Below are positions 6,213 to 9,109 of a DNA stretch of 9,109 nt, one piece after another; position 1 is the stretch's first letter, and each line of letters starts with the position of its first letter. Made by a program: the position numbers and the translations under genes. The DNA lies in the NCBI GenBank assembly GCA_028276365.1, contig JAPYWL010000048.1:1-9109 (forward strand), read 5' to 3'. Below the pieces are notes generated by a model that saw nothing but the letters and a program-made list of their open reading frames with translations, did not search any database and was not told the origin of the DNA. The stretch is from Deltaproteobacteria bacterium (lineage in GTDB: Bacteria; DRYD01).

Positions 6213-7736
6213 TTATTTTACTTTCTTATACTCATAATTCACTATCCTCTTCTTTAGCTTATCTATCTCTATCCCTACTATATAGATCTTTTCGTAATTC
6301 ATATACTTCTTATAGTATTCCTTCTCTTGAATTTGCCTTATCGCTTTTCCCTTCTCCTCCTCTCTTTCTATCAATTTTAGCTCTATTATATATACCTTTT
6401 TCCTATTTATGAACAGTGCTAGATCTATCCTACCCTTTATTGTCCTATCTTCTATCTCCACTTCATACCCCATCCCATACATTAATCCGTATATCGCACC
6501 TTGATACACATTCTCATTTTTCAAAACTTCATAACTTATTGTTTCCAAAAATACCTCTATCTGCCTCCTTATCTCTTCCATATCCTCTTCTATTAATGCC
6601 ATCTTCAATTTTGATGTCCTATCACTTTGATATTCCCCCGTTATATAATACAATAACTCCCTATTAAATGATTGCCTTACCTCCTTATTCGGATAATCCA
6701 ATACATATACTTCTTCCTCCTCTATCCTCTTTACCTCTTTTATTGTTAAATACCCCGTCTGATACATTAACGCCTCTATTCTTATATACTCTATATCAAA
6801 CTTCTCCAATATCTCATTTGTATAATATTCCTTCTCTAAAAACGGTAATTTATACTCTTTTTCCTTTATCAACTTAAATAAAAACTCTGTTTTTCCTGTC
6901 TCATACCAATAATTCTTATACACTTTACTCTTTAAATATAACAATATATCAAACGGATTATACACCTTTTCTCCTAAAAAATTATATCCATTATACCATT
7001 CCCTTACCTCCTCTAAATCCACTCCTTCTAAATACTCCTTAAAATTCTTCTCTAACTCCTCTTGTGTATATCCACATATATTCCCGTATTCTTTGCTTAA
7101 CGATATATCTTCTAACTGATTTAATCCACTAAATAATGATACCTTTGAAAATTTGCTCACTCCCGTTATTAGCATAAACCTTATGTATTTATCTATGCCT
7201 TTTAGAGTTATATAGAACCCTTTTAATACTTCTCTTATTTTTTCTGCCTCTTCTTTCTTTTCTATATTATCCAGTATCGGTTTATCATACTCGTCTATTA
7301 ATATTATTATCCGTTTTTTACTTTCTTCATAAATTTTCTCTGTTAGCAACCTCAAATTCCTATTTATTGTATATTCCTCATTATATTTATATCCATATAC
7401 TTTCCCTACTTCAATTATTATTGCTTTTAGCTCCTTTTCCAATTCCTCTGTGCTTCTTACCTGTGTATCTCCAAAATCTATCCTTACTACCGGATACTTC
7501 TCTTCCCAATTCCATTTATCTTCTATATACATTCCCTTATATAACTCTCTTTCTCCTCTAAATAAATACTCAATTGTTGATAGCAATAATGATTTTCCAA
7601 AACGCCTCGGACGACTTAAAAAATAATACTTCCCGCTATTTATTAGCTTATATATATACTCTGTTTTATCTACATATATGTAATTTCCTTTTATTAATTC
7701 TTTAAAATCACTTATCCCTATTCCTAACTTTTTCAC
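6213..7736 (-). CDS. AAA-ATPase-like / PD-(D/E)XK nuclease superfamily protein (DUF1703 type)
   Basis: This is a complete 507-residue member of the widespread multi-copy family that joins an AAA-ATPase-like domain (PF09820) to a C-terminal PD-(D/E)XK nuclease fold. The biological role of the family is not known. The N-terminus is typical (IGISDFKELIKGNYIYVDKT). The Walker A-like loop is RPRRFGKSL at 42-50 (Lys48), and Walker B is IIILIDEYDKPI at 143-154 (Asp148, Glu149). The conserved WYNGYNF lies at 247-253. The nuclease core is GRIDLAL (Asp438) and IIELKL (Glu452, Lys454), so both active sites look intact. The start is a GTG at 7736, with GAGGAGGG placing GGAGG nine bases upstream. Its mRNA is unusually purine-rich (Lys/Glu/Arg codons) and looks less AT-extreme than the genes to the left, which could reflect transfer. 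Its C-terminal region is nearly the same as that of the truncated paralogue starting beyond 9109. Confidence 0.95.
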   Translation of the reverse strand: MKKLGIGISDFKELIKGNYIYVDKTEYIYKLINSGKYYFLSRPRRFGKSLLLSTIEYLFRGERELYKGMYIEDKWNWEEKYPVVRIDFGDTQVRSTEELEKELKAIIIEVGKVYGYKYNEEYTINRNLRLLTEKIYEESKKRIIILIDEYDKPILDNIEKKEEAEKIREVLKGFYITLKGIDKYIRFMLITGVSKFSKVSLFSGLNQLEDISLSKEYGNICGYTQEELEKNFKEYLEGVDLEEVREWYNGYNFLGEKVYNPFDILLYLKSKVYKNYWYETGKTEFLFKLIKEKEYKLPFLEKEYYTNEILEKFDIEYIRIEALMYQTGYLTIKEVKRIEEEEVYVLDYPNKEVRQSFNRELLYYITGEYQSDRTSKLKMALIEEDMEEIRRQIEVFLETISYEVLKNENVYQGAIYGLMYGMGYEVEIEDRTIKGRIDLALFINRKKVYIIELKLIEREEEKGKAIRQIQEKEYYKKYMNYEKIYIVGIEIDKLKKRIVNYEYKKVK

Positions 7737-7829
7737 CCTTTTTACCCTCCTCTTTCTTTTTTTTCCCTTTTTTTATTCCTTTTTTCTTCTCTTTTTCCTT
7801 TTATTTCCTTTTGTTTTTTTTAATTCCTC
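7737..7829 (-). other. Homopurine leader of the nuclease-like gene
   Basis: Immediately upstream of the GTG, the plus strand is almost pure pyrimidine: 7745-7774 (30 bases) and 7776-7802 (27 bases) contain no purine. The gene's leader RNA is therefore nearly all A and G, including the GAGGAGGG ribosome binding site. Such tracts can form triplex (H-DNA). The tract blends into the decamer array at about 7830. Confidence 0.6.
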
Positions 7830-8424
7830 TTGGTTTCCTTTGGTTTCAACTTGTTTCAATTGACTTCTATTGGTTTCTTATTAGTTTCCTTTGATTTCAA
7901 TTGATTTCTATTGCTTTCATTTGCTTCCCTTTGTTTTCAATTAGTTTCAATTAGTTTCAATTAGCTTCAATTGAGTTCATTTGCCTTCAATTGATTTCAA
8001 TTAATCTCAATTTGGTTCTTTTGGGTTCTTTTGGGTTTTTTTGGGTTCTTTTGGGTTCATTCGGGTTCCTTTGGGTTCTTTTGAGTTTCTTTGCTTTCCT
8101 TTAGGTTCCTTTGGCTTCATTTGACTTCCTTTGGCTTCAATTAACTTCAATTAACTTCATTTGGCTTGATTTTGCTTCAATTGGTTTCAATTGGCTTCAA
8201 TTGGCTTCAGTTGGCTTCAATTAACTTTAATTGGTTTCATTTGGTTTCCTTTGGTTTCCTTTAGTTTCATTTAGCTTCATTTGGTTTCATTTGGTTTCAT
8301 CTGGTTTCATCTGGCTTCAATTAGATTCAACTGGCTTCAATTAGCTTCAATTAACTTCAATTGAGTTCAATTGCTTTCAATTGGCTTCAATTGGCTTCCT
8401 TTGGCTTCCTTTGGCTTCATTTTA
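7830..8424. repeat. Decamer repeat array A, about 59 units
   Basis: This is a tandem array of a degenerate 10-base unit, plus-strand consensus about TTGGYTTCAA. The first TT and the central TTC are nearly fixed. Positions 3-5 vary as GG/AG/GA/AA plus C/T/G, and the last two bases are AA, AT, CT or TT. From 7881 to 8420, 54 consecutive units keep exact 10-base register with no indel. The first five units include one of 11 bases. Unit variants cluster (TTGGG at 8021-8080, TTGGTTTCAT at 8231-8310, TTAGYTTCAA at 7931-7970), which points to local unit duplication. Stops in every frame exclude a long coding role. The array sits between the two paralogues, just upstream of the complete one. Confidence 0.95.
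8023..8075 (+). other. Six GGG tracts at 10-base spacing (G-quadruplex motif)
   Basis: GGG occurs at 8023, 8033, 8043, 8053, 8063 and 8073, each separated by exactly seven bases. This satisfies the usual G3+N1-7 quadruplex pattern on the plus strand. It arises from a cluster of TTGGGTTCTT-type units inside array A and is very unusual in DNA this AT-rich. Confidence 0.6.
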
Positions 8425-8446
8425 ACATACAGATAATTACAACCAA
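8419..8446 (-). promoter_or_regulatory. Possible promoter at the outer edge of array A
   Basis: On the minus strand, TTGGTT (8446-8441), 16 bases, then TAAAAT (8424-8419) would start transcription near 8412, in the first unit of array A. The whole array would then form a leader of roughly 675 bases for the nuclease-like gene. The hexamers are only moderate matches, and a start closer to the gene is equally possible. Confidence 0.3.
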
Positions 8447-8555
8447 AGGATAAAAAATATAGGGGAGGTAAGGGAAAAGCAAGGGGGTGTGTGTATAGGA
8501 AGAGGTTTTTTTGATGTTTTTTAGTTTTTAAGTTGATATTTTTTTGAGTTCAATA
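8425..8555. other. Non-repeat island between the two arrays
   Basis: About 130 bases free of the decamer. The plus strand is purine-rich with several G runs (around 8462-8487) and a short GT run near 8487-8494, then T-rich to 8550. I see no convincing gene; the longest start-to-stop frames noticed are only about a dozen codons. With the hairpins at 8556-8610 it separates arrays A and B. Confidence 0.5.
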
Positions 8556-8577
8556 GCTGGGGCGATAAAGCCCCAGC
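8556..8577. other. Perfect 8-bp GC-rich hairpin
   Basis: GCTGGGGC (8556-8563) and GCCCCAGC (8570-8577) enclose a GATAAA loop. It abuts the terminator at 8578. No T run follows on either strand, so it is not a terminator by itself. The outer bases AGCTGGG and CCCAGCAAAAA also occur in the pseudoknot-like island at 5162-5227. Confidence 0.75.
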
Positions 8578-8610
8578 AAAAACCCCAAAAATCCCTTTTG
8601 GGGGTTTTTT
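8578..8610. terminator. Strong bidirectional rho-independent terminator
   Basis: AAAAACCCCAAAA (8578-8590) pairs with TTTTGGGGGTTTTTT (8596-8610) around ATCCC, with one extra G. Each strand ends in a T run (T6 on plus, T5 on minus). On the minus strand it is placed to end the transcript of the truncated nuclease-like gene after array B. On the plus strand it would stop transcription entering from the left. Confidence 0.8.
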
Positions 8611-8616
8611 GAAATA

Positions 8617-8884
8617 TTGCCTTCTTTGGCTTCAATTAACTTTAATTGGTTTCATTTAGTTTCCTTTAGTTTCATTTAGCTTCAATTAGCTTCAATTTGT
8701 TTCATTTGCTTTCTATTGGTTTCTATTGGTTTTTTTTGGCTTCATTTGATTTCATTTGACTTCAATTAGCTTCCTTTGGCTTCCTTTAGCTTCCTTTGGC
8801 TTCCTTTGGCTTCCTTTGCTTTCATTTGGTTTAAATTAGCTTTAATTGCTTTCAATTACTTTCAATTGCTTCAATTTGATTCAA
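8617..8884. repeat. Decamer repeat array B, about 27 units
   Basis: This array has the same 10-base unit and orientation as array A. It is in exact register from 8626 to 8865 (24 units), with one 9-base unit at each side. It begins six bases from the terminator and runs into the 3' end of the truncated nuclease-like gene. Its first 32 full-register bases (8626-8657) are identical to 8211-8242 in array A. The similarity then continues after skipping one whole unit, so the two arrays share history and change by whole-unit gain or loss. Confidence 0.93.
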
Positions 8885-9109
8885 TTTATATTCATAATTC
8901 ACTATCCTCTTCTTATTCCTATTTAGCTCTATTCCTACTATATACACCCTCTCATAATTCATATACTTCTTATAGTATTCCTTCTCTTGAATTTGTTTTA
9001 TCGCTTTACCTTTCTCCTCTTCTCTTTCTATTACCTTCACCTCTATTATATACACTATACTCCTATCCACTATTACTGTTAAATCTATTCTACCTTTATG
9101 GGTATTGTC
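8852..9109 (-). CDS. AAA-ATPase-like / PD-(D/E)XK nuclease superfamily protein, C-terminal part (runs off the right edge)
   Basis: Eighty-five codons plus TGA are visible, open to the window edge; the 5' part lies outside. The segment contains the nuclease core: KGRIDLTV (the Asp) and YIIEVKV (Glu and Lys, 14 and 16 residues later). The tail REEEKGKAIKQIQEKEYYKK and RIVNYEYK follows, aligning without gaps to residues 430-504 of the complete paralogue. The DNA is also close: 41 identical bases at 8955-8995 and 6295-6335. After YEYK the two differ completely. This copy ends LNQIEAIESN, and those codons plus the stop are decamer repeat units of array B, whereas the other copy ends KVK. The array has therefore either invaded the gene's 3' end or grown from it. 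A GTG inside this stretch could be mistaken for a start, but the reading clearly continues upstream. Confidence 0.95.
   Translation of the reverse strand, partial: DNTHKGRIDLTVIVDRSIVYIIEVKVIEREEEKGKAIKQIQEKEYYKKYMNYERVYIVGIELNRNKKRIVNYEYKLNQIEAIESN

Noticed and set aside
6203-7561. Open frames on the plus strand at 6203-6412, 6416-6667, 6668-6877 and 7367-7561
   Set aside because: All are antisense to the well-supported nuclease-like gene. Their Ser/Leu/Pro/Tyr-rich sequence is what purine-rich Lys/Glu codons give when read on the other strand.
7830-8424. A repetitive protein encoded by the decamer array
   Set aside because: A 10-base unit cycles through all three frames. TTAG, TTAA and TTGA units put stops in the plus-strand frames, and TTGA words put stops in the minus-strand frames.
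7830-8884. CRISPR array
   Set aside because: The repeat unit is 10 bases, tandem and degenerate, with no unique spacers and no cas genes.

Overview
The window is very AT-rich, with long A/T homopolymer runs and proteins heavy in Asn, Ile, Lys, Tyr and Phe. A complete TonB-dependent receptor shows that the cell has an outer membrane, so this is a low-GC diderm bacterium. AAA-ATPase/PD-(D/E)XK genes in several copies are common in spirochaetes, fusobacteria, Bacteroidetes and various anaerobes, but nothing here fixes the phylum. There are no rRNA, tRNA or CRISPR features and no classical transposase.

Left part (1-3970, all minus strand). The 5' end of an unrecognised gene leaves the window at base 1, behind a promoter region with a perfect 12-bp inverted repeat. 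Upstream of it lies a two-gene unit: a periplasmic binding protein of the ABC_sub_bind type, then a TonB-dependent outer-membrane receptor. Together they look like an uptake or sensing pair for an unknown small ligand. A good sigma70-type promoter lies about 80 bases upstream of the pair.

Middle part (3975-6113, plus strand). An FtsX/MacB/LolC-type ABC permease without its ATPase is followed by a GC-containing island with pseudoknot topology in the leader of a 113-residue unknown protein. Next comes a two-TM protein split over two frames. The break falls exactly at a T TTT TTA heptamer followed by TAG, so it is either programmed -1 frameshifting or a one-base deletion. None of these three genes has a clear Shine-Dalgarno sequence, while the minus-strand genes with visible starts do.

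Right part (6213-9109, minus strand). Two paralogous AAA-ATPase/PD-(D/E)XK nuclease-like genes (PF09820 plus a C-terminal restriction-like nuclease domain) lie in tandem, one complete and one cut by the window edge. Between them are two large arrays of a degenerate 10-bp unit, about TTGGYTTCAA on the plus strand. The arrays have about 59 and 27 units, hold exact 10-nt register over 54 and 24 units, and are separated by a hairpin plus a strong bidirectional terminator. The upstream paralogue's last ten codons are themselves array sequence. One array includes six GGG tracts spaced by seven bases. This repeat/nuclease block is the most unusual part of the window and the best candidate for an undescribed element.
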